Assembly (NCBI GenBank): GCA_015179045.1
Contig: WHUZ01000033.1
Span: 434,001 to 498,000, forward strand
Length of the DNA: 64,000 bases
DNA from: Kalaharituber pfeilii
Taxonomy: Eukaryota > Ascomycota > Pezizomycetes > Pezizales > Pezizaceae
Reading direction: 5' to 3'
The notes under the pieces are model-generated. The model was not told where the DNA came from. It did no database searches and saw nothing but the letters and a program-made list of their open reading frames with translations. Shown here one piece after another: positions 10,411 to 21,098 of this stretch. Both the position numbers and the translations under genes were made by a program. How positions within the stretch are numbered: position 1 is the first letter of the stretch; every line of letters begins with the position of its first letter.

Positions 10411-10800
10411 TTTTTTTTTTTTTTTTTAGTATCAGTACTCGCGTGCCGCCCTGGGGGCTATGGCGAGGTTATAATTAATTAACAAACATGTAGATAGAGA
10501 AGTTTTTTTTTTTTTTTTTAATATCATTACTCGCATGCCGCCCTAAGGGCTATGGCGAGGTGTAGATAGAGAAGTGAAAAGAAAAAGGAAATGTGACAAA
10601 AGGAGTAATTCTGCCGATTAAGACAATTAATCTAATCCGTCTATTCTTTTCCCGCCCATGTCAGAATTTCCGCCAGAATGTCTCTATCCTTGCCCGTGGG
10701 GGGCCGGAGTAGGTCTTCTTCGGCCCCGGTGTGGTGGTAACCACGGTACCGATGGAAAGAATAAGGCCAAACGCGGGCCGGAGCGGTACTGATCCGAGTC
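10411..10800 (-). mobile_element. LINE 3' fragment, tail A; 5' boundary unresolved
   Basis: Poly(T) then AGTATCAGTACTCGCGTGCC and the hairpin GCCCTGGGGGC (10411-10470). A younger hairpin-only copy lies inside. I could not find a TSD, so the right limit is approximate. Confidence 0.55.
10504..10560 (-). mobile_element. Hairpin-only insertion, tail A
   Basis: A 57-base insertion with the perfect 15-base TSD TGTAGATAGAGAAGT at 10489-10503 and 10561-10575. It contains nothing but poly(T), TATCATTACTCGCATGCCGC and the hairpin ending GGCGAGG. Confidence 0.92.
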
Positions 10801-11715
10801 GGTAGGGCCACATGCATAGGATCAGGAAGTGAATTACATCTAAGAAGCGAGATGTGGATGTATAGGCTCAGTTGGAAGGTGAAGGTGGTCTATAAATTGT
10901 ATGTAGATAGGACTGTGGAAGCAAAGAAGCATACAGACATGGACAGATATGGACACGCACAGACAAGACAATTGAAGACCGTTTTCTTGACATTTGATCA
11001 TTGAGGCCGCCCTTGAGGCTTGGTTCCGCCTAGCTCTAGATACCGGTTCCCGTGCGAAACAGTGGATGCTGTTGAGCCGTCATCACACCGGCCATCGCCG
11101 TTCCCAGATTTGTCAGGGATAAAGACTTCAGAGATTCATTTGCTTTCAATCTATACTCCTCCAAGGATGGTGACTGCATCCAGCGATGCCCAAAAGAATC
11201 AATCAGATATACTATGCCTTCATGGGAGATATTATGTTCTCTTGAAGATGTGAGGAAGGCCCATTTTGTCTTATAACCCTATTACGATAGCTGGTACATA
11301 AAATGGACACTTTATATTGGAATTCATATTTCATAATGCGGGGTAACTTCATTCATTTAAGCTTGCTCCCCCAAAACCAATCCTAGCATATACAACAAAA
11401 TAACCAAAACATTTCACTGAAAATAGAAGTAACTATACAGAAGAGCCCTGCTAATGCCAACAGCTGCAAGCACAGTTATGTGATATATTGAAAAATAATA
11501 TACAGAAATCACTAAGATGAGAAGAAAAAAAACATGAAGGTGTAAGATAGACAGATAGTATCAACTACTGCCTTGCGATGGACCGGAGCGGTGAAAACTG
11601 GCGGAACGAACGTACGACTAAATGAGAGTGCGAGTGCGAAAAGAAGAGAAGAGAAGGTTGTTGATTGTATGTGCTACAGTACAGGAAGTCTATATATATG
11701 ATATCGCCTCACGTC
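10801..11715. other. No gene seen
   Basis: There is no long frame of credible composition. A frame at 11020-11253 (+, 77 residues) has no recognisable feature. Confidence 0.5.
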
Positions 11716-11975
11716 GGATGAACTCCAGGCTTCACTTTTATTACTGCGAATGGGAAAGTCGCATGAAGGAAGAATTATATACTTATTTATATATACAGTC
11801 GGAAAACTTCCAGAGTCACGCCAAGAAGAGGAAAAATTTTATACTTATTAGAAGTGAATTATCAAATCGGATGAACTCCAGGCTTCACTTTCTATTTATC
11901 CAGTCGGAAAACTTCCAGTGTCACGCCAAGAAGAGGAAAAATTTTATACTTATTATTATTATACTTATTAGATAT
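11715..11975. repeat. Direct repeat, two copies
   Basis: The block CGGATGAACTCCAGGCTTCA ... CAGTCGGAAAACTTCCAG ... AGAAGAGGAAAAATTTTATA occurs twice, at about 11716-11850 and 11873-11960. It is followed by short TTATTA/TACTTATTA slippage. The first copy carries an extra segment in its middle. Confidence 0.75.
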
Positions 11976-12073
11976 AGATATCGCCTCACGTGCTGCCACG
12001 TGCTTTCCATGCCAAGCTTTACCTCTTACCTATTCCGTCGTCGTCACCACAACGGTTTTGACTTACAGTGCTA

Positions 12074-12364
12074 GACAGAAAAATAAGTATTTGGACAGGG
12101 GATAGATGCATATTATGCGCTGTGCATATTTTGGTATGCTTGGCGGTAAAACAGGCCCAAATTCATTATGTCAGCTGTCCAAATTTCATCACGTCAGCTG
12201 TCCAAATACTTTCTTACATAATGAATTTGGACATCGTCTTACGAAATTTGGACTGTCTTATGGCTATCACCAGCCAAGCATACGAAAATATGCTAGTTTC
12301 TGCCGAATACTGCATGGGGCATAAATATGCATTTATCCCCTGTCCAAATACTTATTTTTCTGTG
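12074..12364. mobile_element. MITE, Tc1/mariner-like (TA target)
   Basis: Inverted ends ACAGAAAAATAAGTATTTGG...CAAATACTTATTTTTCTGT run about 40 bases or more, each flanked by TA (12072-12073, 12365-12366). At 291 bases it has no transposase. Internal ATTCATTATGTCAGCTG / TCACGTCAGCTG repeats are present. Confidence 0.8.
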
Positions 12365-12394
12365 TAGTATTATCCTACCATATTGCATACTATA

Positions 12395-13104
12395 AGAAAC
12401 CTGCCATAACCTATTAGATTCAGCTTATTCTGCTACATCTCATTCCATCAACGGGAACATTATCATACCTGTAAGATTGAGCTTATTCTACTGCATTGTG
12501 TGATAGTGAGGAACTTGTCATAGCTATCAAATTCAGCTTATCCTGATGGATCTCATGGCATGGAGAGAAGTGTGAATCATACCTGTCAAATTGAGCCCAT
12601 TCTGTTATATCTCGCACTGTTGAGGGAGGCTTATCATACCTGTTAATTGAGGTCATTCTGCCTCATTTTGCGACATAAAAATGTTCAGCCATCCTTATAG
12701 ATTGTGAGCCCATCTCCAGCTGTTGATGGAGACCTGCCATATCTGTCAGGTTTAGCTCACTCTGCCTCATCTCGTGCCATCAAGAGGGGCCTAACATACC
12801 TATCAAATTCAGCTTATCCTGCCTCATCTCTTGCAATTGAGAGGGCCTGTCGTACTTTATCAATAGATCTCATTCTGCTATATCTCCCGCGATCAAAAGG
12901 GGTCCACTATACCTATGAAATTCAGCTTATGCTGTCATACCTTGTGCCATCGACTGCTGCCATATCTCATACCATCAAGTTGGACCTGCCATACTTATTA
13001 AATTCAACTCATGCTGCCATATTTCGCACTGTCAAGTGGAACGAGCTATAATTATCAGATTCAGCACATCTGTCACATTTCGTGCCATTTAAGAGGGCCT
13101 CCCA
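12395..13104. repeat. Degenerate tandem repeat, unit about 57 bases
   Basis: At least eleven units carry the cores CATACCTATCAAATTCAGCT, TATCCTGCCTCATCTC and ATCAAGAGGGGCCT. The array resumes after the LINE insertion at 13720, so the satellite is older than that insertion. No coding frame spans it. Confidence 0.75.
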
Positions 13105-13689
13105 ATGTGGGTTAAGGCTCACATCGGAATTACAGGGAATGAGAAGGCGGATGAGTGGGCAAAGAAGGGGACGATGGAGAAGGGGAGGGAGGTGGCCACC
13201 GGGAGTGGGGTACGCCAAAGGATAAAGGCGTGGAGGAAAGAGAAGAGAGAGATAGAGGGGTTCGGAGGAGGGAAGGTCATGGAGTGGAGTAGGGTGGCGA
13301 CATCAAACTTCACTGCATTGCGACTGGAGCGGGGAAGGTGTGCTATATGGTTGAAGAAGCTGGGGGTGGCGGAATCGGATAAGTGCAGGTGTGGGGAGGT
13401 GCAAACGGGGGAGCATCTCGCTTTCCGATGCAGAAGCCAGAAGAACCGTCCAGAAGGTTTTCAGAGGTGGAGCGACATGGGAAAGAATTGGAAGAGAAAG
13501 GCGGAGAATGGGGAGGAATATGACGTTTTAGAGAATTTCTTCGCCAGGGTCAAGTTCTAGAAGTTAGGAGAGCGGGGGCGGCAGCGCGATGGGGCCATGT
13601 ACGTAGAAATTTATTTTAGCCTGTCTTCGGGCTATGAGGGCTTGCCCAGGGACCCTGCCATGGCCGCGTGCTACAAGCGGGGTTATGTG

Positions 13690-13719
<30 letters not shown>
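13105..13719 (+). mobile_element. 5'-truncated LINE (tail B) with RNase H end
   Basis: A perfect 13-base TSD, AGAGGGCCTCCCA, is at 13092-13104 and 13720-13732. An uninterrupted frame (13105-13560) encodes the last RNase H motif WVKAHIGITGNEKADEWAKK and the cysteine knuckle CRCGEVQTGEHLAFRC, ending FFARVKF. The 3' UTR has the double-hairpin tail-B end and about 27 A. Truncation lies within RNase H, so it cannot act alone. Confidence 0.92.
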
Positions 13720-13724
<5 letters not shown>

Positions 13725-14220
13725 GCCTCCCATGCCTGCAAATAGTATATATGCTGTAATATTTACGTCAACAAACACGATCTCAGCGCGTTGGCATGTT
13801 GCACATGTCTGGCCAGCAACCTAGTTGCAGCTGAACTTGATGTCAGAATGCGGGATAATTCTAGCAGTGTCAACCGGCAGCCCGGAAGTGTACTGATCAA
13901 CAGCCCATCACACCCATATCATCCTACCGTAGTCTGTCAGCCGACCCATATAAATAACAACCAGCGGCTGTAGTGGCCGACCCAATGAGCAGCCCGATGA
14001 GCGACCCAATAAGCGACTCAGCGAGTGGCCCCAGATTTTGAAGCTCCCGTTGCAACAGTGTAAACTTTATCTCAATTGAGCAGTGCTCCTCAGAGGGCAT
14101 CTTAGGCCCACTGCGATATTGCCAGATCGAGATAATTGACCACCTTGAAGACATTGGGCATATTAGGTGTATTAGGCATATTCAGTACGCACTTGAGATA
14201 TTGAGCATATTAAGCATATA

Positions 14221-15013
14221 CAGGGTTCCCAACGGGCCGGCCAGGCCAGGCCAAGGGTATGGCCTGGCCGGCCGTGAGGTCCGCCCGCGCCGGTCCAGGC
14301 GGCCTGAATGTTTCAGGCCGGCCCAGGCCGCCCAGGCCGGTCCAGGCCGGTCCAGGCCATTCAGGCCATTCAGGCCGGTCCAGGCCATTCAGGCTGCAGT
14401 GTGAGTTAAGTTATACAGTAGCTAGCTATATACAGAACGTACTCTAAATTCTACGTATACCTCATTCTCTAATGTTTAGGATTTTGCTTGCTGATTTTAC
14501 ACCGCCAGTATCGCTTTCCATTAGCCATGCACATCTGCACCATAGTGTCAAATCCAACTTTGTCGCACCAGATTTTTGTAACCCAAATTCCAGAAGACTC
14601 GATATCGGCATCAGATTGGACTGCAGGGAATCGTCGATGCAAGGTCAAAACCTGAACTGCACTATGGAGAGTGAAGAATAGGAGAATACTAAAGGAATCA
14701 TCATCGCCAGTACCGGTGGTTGGAATGTCTGTCTCCCTGCAATACTAATAAGAAATTAGTATATAGTCAAGCGATACAAAAAAAAATTACTTACCTGAAT
14801 ACCTGCGAAAAGCGCTGCTCAATAAAAAAAAGTCTAGATAGTTATCCGAAAATATTGAAAGGTTCATATTAAATCCGTGTCCAAGTAACCTGAAGGTGGC
14901 CCCTGAAATAGCCTCGTAACCAGCCCTTCTGCCCCTGAAATTGCTTGAACGGCCTGAATGGCCTGGACGGCCTGGGCCATCTGTAACCTTGGCCTGGCCG
15001 GTTGGGAACACTG
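14221..15013. mobile_element. Non-autonomous hAT-like element C3
   Basis: The cleanest member: a perfect 8-base TSD AGCATATA (14213-14220, 15014-15021) and ends CAGGGTTCCCAACGGGCCGG ... CTGGCCGGTTGGGAACACTG. GGCC-rich subterminal blocks (14235-14395 and 14945-15000) flank a 540-base AT-rich middle without coding capacity. Confidence 0.9.
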
Positions 15014-15164
15014 AGCATATAGAGTATATTGAGTGCGTACATAAGAGATTGGGCACATTTGAGTATGTTGAACGCGCACTTCTCACTAGTATATTGAGTA
15101 CATATAATACGTAATATTGGAATACCGATAACTGTACAATACGTATGCCCACTCAATATGCTTA

Positions 15165-15298
15165 CCTCGCCGCCCTGCCATGGCGAACAGCTACAAGCGG
15201 GGTCACGTGAAAAAAAAAAAAAAAAAAAAAAAAAAAGCTTACCTCGCCATAGCCCCTAGGGCGGTATGCGAGTAATGATATAAAAAAAAAAAAAAAAA
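15165..15298 (+). mobile_element. Hairpin-only insertion (tail A) carrying another (tail B)
   Basis: The perfect 13-base TSD CTCAATATGCTTA is at 15152-15164 and 15299-15311. The tail-A hairpin GCCCCTAGGGC is at 15252-15262. The tail-B insertion at 15172-15236 splits its first bases, giving a two-layer nest inside 160 bases. Confidence 0.93.
15172..15236 (+). mobile_element. Hairpin-only insertion, tail B, nested
   Basis: A 65-base insertion with the perfect 12-base TSD GCTTACCTCGCC (15160-15171, 15237-15248) inside the tail-A copy at 15165. Core CCCTGCCATGGCGAACAGCT...GTCACGTG, then poly(A). Confidence 0.93.
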
Positions 15299-15540
15299 CT
15301 CAATATGCTTAATATATCCAACATGCTCAACGTCTTCAGAGCAATCAATTGTCTCAATCTGGTAATATCCCAGCATGCCTAAGCTGCCCTGTTAGGACAT
15401 TGCTCAATTGGGATAAAGTTTACACTATTACAAAGAGAGCTTTAGAAGCTGGACAACTTGATGGGCCCTCGTTGAGCCACTCATTAGACGCTCATTAGGC
15501 CGCTCATTGGGTCAGCTACTATAGCCGCTAGCTGTTAGTT

Positions 15541-15606
15541 TTTTTTTTTTTTTTTTTTTTTTTTATTTCATTACTCGCATACCGCCTATCAGGCTACGGC
15601 GAGGTT
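15541..15606 (-). mobile_element. Hairpin-only insertion, tail A
   Basis: TSD AGCTGTTAGTT / AGCTTTTAGTT (15530-15540, 15607-15617). The stem is GCCTGATAGGC (minus), a paired change from the common GCCC/GGGC. It lies within the right arm of element D. Confidence 0.85.
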
Positions 15607-15796
15607 AGCTTTTAGTTACATAGGTCGGCTGGCAATGCACTGTGGGATAGTAGCTGCATTGAGGGTCCTAGCACGTAAAGGGTTGTGAGGTTAGAGCCTG
15701 ATAAGCTCCAATAGACTCTCCCCAGGCTTGACCCTTGTGTGGAATGTGAAGCTTTGCTAAATACAGAGCGAGCCGAGGCGTTGGGCTTGTGGGGAG

Positions 15797-16137
15797 TAGT
15801 GTTTGCATCGGTCCAAGTCGGTACAAGTCGGTTTTTCAGTACAAGTTTTGACTTTGGACTGACACCAACTTGCTCCAACAAGTCGGTTTTTTTTTTTGAG
15901 AAAAACTTGTCCGACAAGCTGAAAGTAGAGCCAAAAACCGACTTAGACAGGGATTATTTCTATGGTGAAACATAAAATTTTCAACTTGTATCTGTTTCAA
16001 CTTGTCGGTCCAAGTTTTTTAATATAGAAAAAACCGACTTGTTGGGCAAGTCGGTTTTTTTTTTAGAAGGAAACCCGACTTGTACCGAAAAACCGACAAG
16101 TTAAACCGACAAGTACTTGTAACCGATGCAAATACTA
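15797..16137. mobile_element. hAT-type MITE with AAGTCGGTTT repeats
   Basis: A perfect 8-base TSD, GTGGGGAG, is at 15789-15796 and 16138-16145. The ends are TAGTGTTTGCATCGGT / ACCGATGCAAATACTA. The interior carries many direct and inverted copies of CAAGTCGGTTTTT, so the whole 341 bases can fold on itself. No coding. Confidence 0.88.
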
Positions 16138-16599
16138 GTGGGGAGTCCCCCGGTCTGAGAGGACGGATGCTTACGTCGGTGCCAGTGGTCGGAGTGGCTT
16201 TATCCGAAGTTGCGGGCTTAGCGAAGGTGCTTAAGGTGCAAACGATGTGACAAGCCTATGGCAAGGAGAGTATCGTACTCACTTGGGTGGTGCCCTGAGT
16301 TGGTTCAAGTGAAACGACTGCCCTAACCTGCAACCTTCGTACAGTTGTAGGGCCTGTGGACAGCGCGAGTGGAGCAATCCTACAGTATGAAAATCGCGCA
16401 GGGGGGCCAGAAATGGTCACAAAGCCGTGCTAGCCTTACAGAGCCTAAAAAAAGCACAGTAAATACCAGTTGGCCTCTGGAAACTGGAAGACTCCCCCTA
16501 CATTGATCCTGAAGCTTTTAAGGGGGCCCACTCTCTGGACGGCAATCAGGGAGGAGATCATCGAATACATAAATGCAAGATACTAGTTCACCAGAGGGT

Positions 16600-19391
16600 T
16601 CAGCGTCGTGATGATCCTCAAGAAAGGAAGTCCGAGAGACAATCCGGCAAGCTGGAGACCAATCACTCTGCTGAACACAGTAGCGAAGCTCGGTCAGAAG
16701 GTGGTAGCCAACCTCATCCCATGCTGTTTCGGGATACACAGTTGGGGGGCAGACCGATGCACCGGGCGGAAGACCTACAGAGGCACGTCCTGAAGGAGGC
16801 GGTCAGGAGACTCCGGAAAAGCGAGTGGACCGCTTTAGTTGGGGACGATATAAAATCAGCTTTCAATCACCTACGGAGAGAGGGGGTAGTGAGGAGAATC
16901 GAGGCAGTTGACCCGAACATGGCAGCCTTCGTCGAAGGGTTTCTACAGCCGAACGAATTTCAGATCTCATGGGACAGGAAGACCAGAGGTAGAGGCAGGA
17001 TGACAGATGGGACTCCCCAAGGCTCCCCCCTATCCTCAGTGCTTTTTTTTGTAGGGATAGCGCCGGTAGCGGAGAAGGCAGAGAAGCGAGAGTTCACCTG
17101 CTCCTACATTAATGACTTTCACAGCGTTTTGTCTAACAAGTCATTGAGACAACTAAAGCAGGACATACAGGAACATCGTGCAAAGATAACCCAAGAGGCA
17201 CTGGAGGAGGGGTTCGAACTGGATCCCCGAAAGTCCGAAACCCTCATCATAGTTACAAAGGGTTGGAGCTACAGACTGGTGGGACTTTATGTCGACTGGA
17301 AGATGAAGTTCAATGACTACTTCGACAGAAGACTACAGCTGGGCAAGGCAGCATGGAGGGTGGCATCCCGGCTAGGTAAGGTACTACCAGCCAAAAGGAG
17401 GCAACTCTACGCTAGCATCATCAGGAATATAGTGACCTGGGGCAGCTGGGCGTGGGCGAGCTATGCACAAGGCACCCCAGCAGGACACAAACTCAGACAG
17501 ATGGAAAAATGGTAATACTGGACGAGAAGAGATGTGGTTGAAGGGTTGACGAACCTGGAATTGGTTGAGGCATTCGTCGGTGGGGAGGTTGAGAGGGGAG
17601 AGGCTAGGGTATTGAGATTCAGAGGTGAACTAATCAAAGACCCACAACCAGACATGAGGTTCTTGAGGGGCTCACTCGAGTACTGTGAGTCCCTGCCACT
17701 CCATATTTATCTGTATCACCCCAGGGACCTTCTCAGAGAAGACTGGGAAGCCATCATCGCCAAAGAAGAAGACGAAGGGTGGACGAGCATATACACCGAT
17801 GGGAGTAGCTTAGAAGACAGAACGGGCACTGGAGTCCATCACGGCAGCAACGATACCTCCATATCTGTGTTTCACCACATCTCGACGCACACCACAATTC
17901 GACGCACTTTTCCATCAAAACTAGCCACGCAGAAGAGCGTGTACCTCAACCACTAGAGCAGAATTTTGTGAGCACTATTTAGAGATACTAAATAAATACT
18001 TGTTCTTCATGTATAGTACCTCTGCTCGCTCAAAGAAAGCATTCTCAAGGAATTATGGCACAGTGAAATTTGTAACAATGTCTTGGCATCTATTTGTATA
18101 GGATTCTCATACAATATTTCAGCGGACTGAACATACTACTCTTTTTCAGCACTATCACACCAATGGCCATAGTCTTGTGATTAAAGGGTCTCTTCTAGCT
18201 GTATATTGACTCACTTGACTTTATTCAATCCATTTTGATATATTGCATAGTTGGCATGCTGATATGTATTTTCAGGTGCTCTTCCGCTACTATTTATATG
18301 CAATATTTCTATGAGAATGAAAATATTTTGAACAACTCAACAATAACTTTAAGGATTATATTGATGCCATTCATGTATACCTCCATAGGGATAGGTTACC
18401 CAAATAAAGTGTTTAAATATTTTTATTGAATGAATTGCAGATGCAGTGGGTAGATTTCCATATCTGCAATTTTACCGCAAAAATATATGCCAAGACCTAT
18501 GTGAAAATGTGCAGAGATATAATTCATTCATAACTACTTTTTTTTAATAAAAGTAGAGATGCAGGATCTGAAGAATGATGCTTGCTTTAAGCCTCCTAAA
18601 AGGCGCATAGAAAAGTAGGTTCAGTGCGTGGGGATATACAGGTTCTCATTCGTTGAGTTTTGGTGGGAAAGTGCGTCGAATTGTGGTGTGCGTCGAGATG
18701 TGGTGAAATACAGTATACCTGAGAACACACTGTACAGTGAATGATGTAGAAATAATAGCCGTAGGAGAAGCCCTGGGAAAGGACAGGGAGATACTGATAG
18801 TCACTGACTCCAGGGTCACTATAATAAGAATGCAGGAGATAGCTAGGGGGGATCCAACTCTGGAGGGGTCCTGCAAGATTGGTGAGGAGATGGTGGGAGG
18901 AGAGGACAGCCCAGGGTGACAGAGACATAGCGATATTATGGGTGAAGGCACATAAAGGTGTCAAAGGCAACACCGAGGCAGACATGGCAGCCAAGATTGG
19001 TATGGCACTGCAATAACAAGACGAGGTGGTTACCGAGGCAGGCATGAGGCAATATGCCAAAGCATGGAGGGCCGACGAGAGGAAGAGACTACAGCTGTTG
19101 TACCGGCCTTTAGAATATCTGGGGAATAGGAGGAGAGTAGCCACCCTCACAGGCATGCTGGGGAACAAGGGTCTGCGTCAGTGGAGGCACCGGATAGGGA
19201 GGGACGAATCACCGGAGTGTAGGTGGTGTGGCAAAGCCCTCGAAAACTTTGCTCAAATAATGAATGAATGCGAGGCATGGAAGAAAGGATTCCCGGGGGG
19301 AGACGGGGTTGAAGCACACAACGAAGCCAGGCGGGGAAGGAGACATGCTGGCGGAGGTCTTGGACTGGGCGGCAGAGTAATTTTCCTTTAA
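16600..19391 (+). pseudogene. LINE ORF2 remnant: RT, RNase H, zinc knuckle
   Basis: The frame starts in RT (PASWRPITLLNTVAKLGQKVV at 16630). It shifts near 16720 to LGGRPMHRAEDL and runs to a stop at 17513-17515. RT landmarks are VGDDIKSAFNHL and GTPQGSPLSSVLFF, but the catalytic box reads SYINDFHS, with N where the first D of Y-x-D-D belongs. After the stop the same frame resumes (YWTRRDVVEG) to the RNase H motif IYTDGSSLEDRTGTG. It is then cut by the MITE at 17862-18717 and continues VNDVEIIAVGEALG, LIVTDSR. The end has CRWCGKALENFAQIMNECEAW. Dead on at least four counts. Confidence 0.85.
17862..18717. mobile_element. Tc1/mariner-like MITE in LINE RNase H
   Basis: Inverted ends TCTGTGTTTCACCACATCTC / GAGATGTGGTGAAATACAG extend about 60 bases (ACGCACACCACAATTCGACGC), flanked by TA. 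The end motif GTTTCACC resembles that of the element at 59879-60736 (GGTTCACC). It splits the LINE RNase H sequence cleanly. About 850 bases, no transposase. Confidence 0.8.
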
Positions 19392-19516
19392 CATCAGCTT
19401 ACATTTCGTTTTGTCTTTTGCTATTCTCCCATATTCTCCCTTCTGCTCATTATGTATTTAATCTCTCGCCATAGCCTGTCAGGGGGATGCGGGTAATGAA
19501 ATAAAAAAAAAAAACT

Positions 19517-19826
19517 CGACACCAAGTGAGCTGACTTTTTAGTGCAATGGGTAGTACATCCATCAGCCTCAGGTAACTATTATGGTCCCGTGACAGGAAA
19601 AGATATCAAGGGAGTGGAATTTGATGGTTTATCACTTACGGGTTCTGTATGGATCAACACCCTCAATCAATAGGTATGGTTGGGGCGCGGTTGAAGGTGA
19701 CGCCACATGAGTAGGAGACTAGATGTACTGGTACATGTAATACGTATACGGGCTTGTGATACATCAGTAAGTATGGAAAACATACACTGTGCGCCGGGTG
19801 TCCCAGGGCGCTGCAGTATCCCCCTT
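19517..19826. other. No gene seen
   Basis: 310 bases between two retroelement poly(A)/poly(T) ends, with no frame or repeat I recognise. Confidence 0.5.
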
Positions 19827-20780
19827 TTTTTTTTTTTTTTTTTTTTTTATATCAGTGGTCGCCTGCCGCCCTAAGGGCTATGGCGCTATCTAGTTACATA
19901 TGAAATAAAAGAAAAGTTAGATATAAGAGTAGAAATCCCCGAAACCTCCTGTATGAAGGGGAAGTGACAACAACAATAACAGTTTTCTAGGTCATGTCGG
20001 TACATGAGGAGGCGTCCTTATCCTATCTCCGTCCTCTGTCCCACTCGTACCGGCATGCTCTGAGCCATCTTCCTCCTAGCCTCACCTTGTCTATTTCAGT
20101 AGGTCTCTCCAGGTACATGACTACCGAGCTCGTCTGTTTTCCCTCCTCGACTATTGTTATCTTTTTTCTTAGCCATCGTATCCCCAAAATTCCTCCTAGG
20201 TCTTTGTTTTTAGCCTCCATCCATCTTTGGACATTCCCGAGGTCCTTTCTCAGGGCTATCCCGTGTACTACGATGCCAAACCTTGCGGTAGTGGTACCAG
20301 GGTTGTTTAGATAGGATGGAGATTTGACTTTGGAGGTGCGAGGGAGATTGGTCGTTGGTGTAGGCGTGGGCGTGGGAGCAGGAGTGGGCACAAGGGTTAG
20401 TTGGCTTATCAAGTATGTGCTGGTGAGGGTGCTATCAGCAGGTGGTGGTGGAGTCCCGACTGAAGGCATGGAGGCAGTTTTTGTTGTCTCCTTGTTGTCG
20501 AGTCTCTTCTTGAAGGCGTACAAGTCTTATGGCAACGCCGCTTTACCCCTCGCCATAGCCCGTTGGGCGGCATGCGAGTATTGATATAAAAAAAAAAAAA
20601 AAAAAAAAAGACGCCGCTTTACCTTTGCACTTTCTAGTAGGGGTGGGGGCGGGGGTGGGGTTGGGGTTGGGGGTGGAAGTGGGCATGGCTTCCACTGAAT
20701 ATGCCGTGGAGATTCCGCTGAAGTCCAGGGCTTCAGGCTCTGGTGTTTTCTCTTCTTGGGTGGATATTTGTAACAGTGAT
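19827..20780 (-). mobile_element. gag-only-type element (tail A), 5' end unresolved
   Basis: Poly(T) 19827-19848 and a tail-A hairpin (GCCCTAAGGGC) precede a minus-strand frame (20523-20023). That frame encodes the shared gag domain: VVHGIALRKDLGNVQRWMEA, KTTIVEEGKQTSSVVMYLE-like and VRLGGRWLRACRYEWDRGRR, ending at the stop. Upstream is a proline/threonine-rich linker (PTPAPTPTPTP). A hairpin-only insertion (20548-20610) interrupts it near residue 1 of the frame; a related linker repeat (PTPNPNPTPAP) continues at 20630-20690. No TSD found. Confidence 0.65.
20548..20610 (+). mobile_element. Hairpin-only insertion, tail A
   Basis: A 63-base insertion with the perfect 13-base TSD ACGCCGCTTTACC (20535-20547, 20611-20623). 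Stem GCCCGTTGGGC. Confidence 0.9.
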
Positions 20781-21098
20781 TCTTGGACTGTAACTCGTAG
20801 ATGACAGGAAACAGGGAGCAGCAGTACAGCATTCAGCATAGCAGTTCGGCACAGCAGGTAACCAATCACTGAGTGGAAATTAAGTACAATAGGACCTTTA
20901 GGATACTTCCATAGGATCATGCAATTCATTACACTTTTGAACTGTCGATCATATCCATCAAGTTAAATCACTCTTTACTGGCAGGATCCCAATCGGAATC
21001 CTGGTAGGAAAGATAGGGTAGGCGTGGTTTTGCAACAACAATGCAAAGAAGATCCACATTTCCTTGCCGCAATCCTAGATTAAATCTGTTCTCTTACA

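Larger units (their letters stand above)
13937..15632. mobile_element. Long-TIR element D (interrupted)
   Basis: About 270 bases at 13937-14210 match, inverted and with many differences, 15305-15632: CAGCCGACC, GACCCAATGAGC, GTGTAAACTTTATC, CAATTGAGCA, TTGAAGAC. It carries hAT C3 and three hairpin-only insertions. Superfamily is unknown, with no transposase and no confident TSD. Confidence 0.55.
16138..19516 (+). mobile_element. Decayed LINE, tail A
   Basis: A LINE running into tail A at 19465-19503 and poly(A) to 19516. Coding remnants run from RT (16600) through RNase H and a cysteine knuckle (19391). The 5' boundary is unclear: related sequence continues left of the MITE at 15797, and I could not find a TSD. 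Confidence 0.75.

Noticed and set aside
15739..15975. 78-residue frame across 15797
   Set aside because: It lies mostly within the hAT-type MITE and crosses its boundary.
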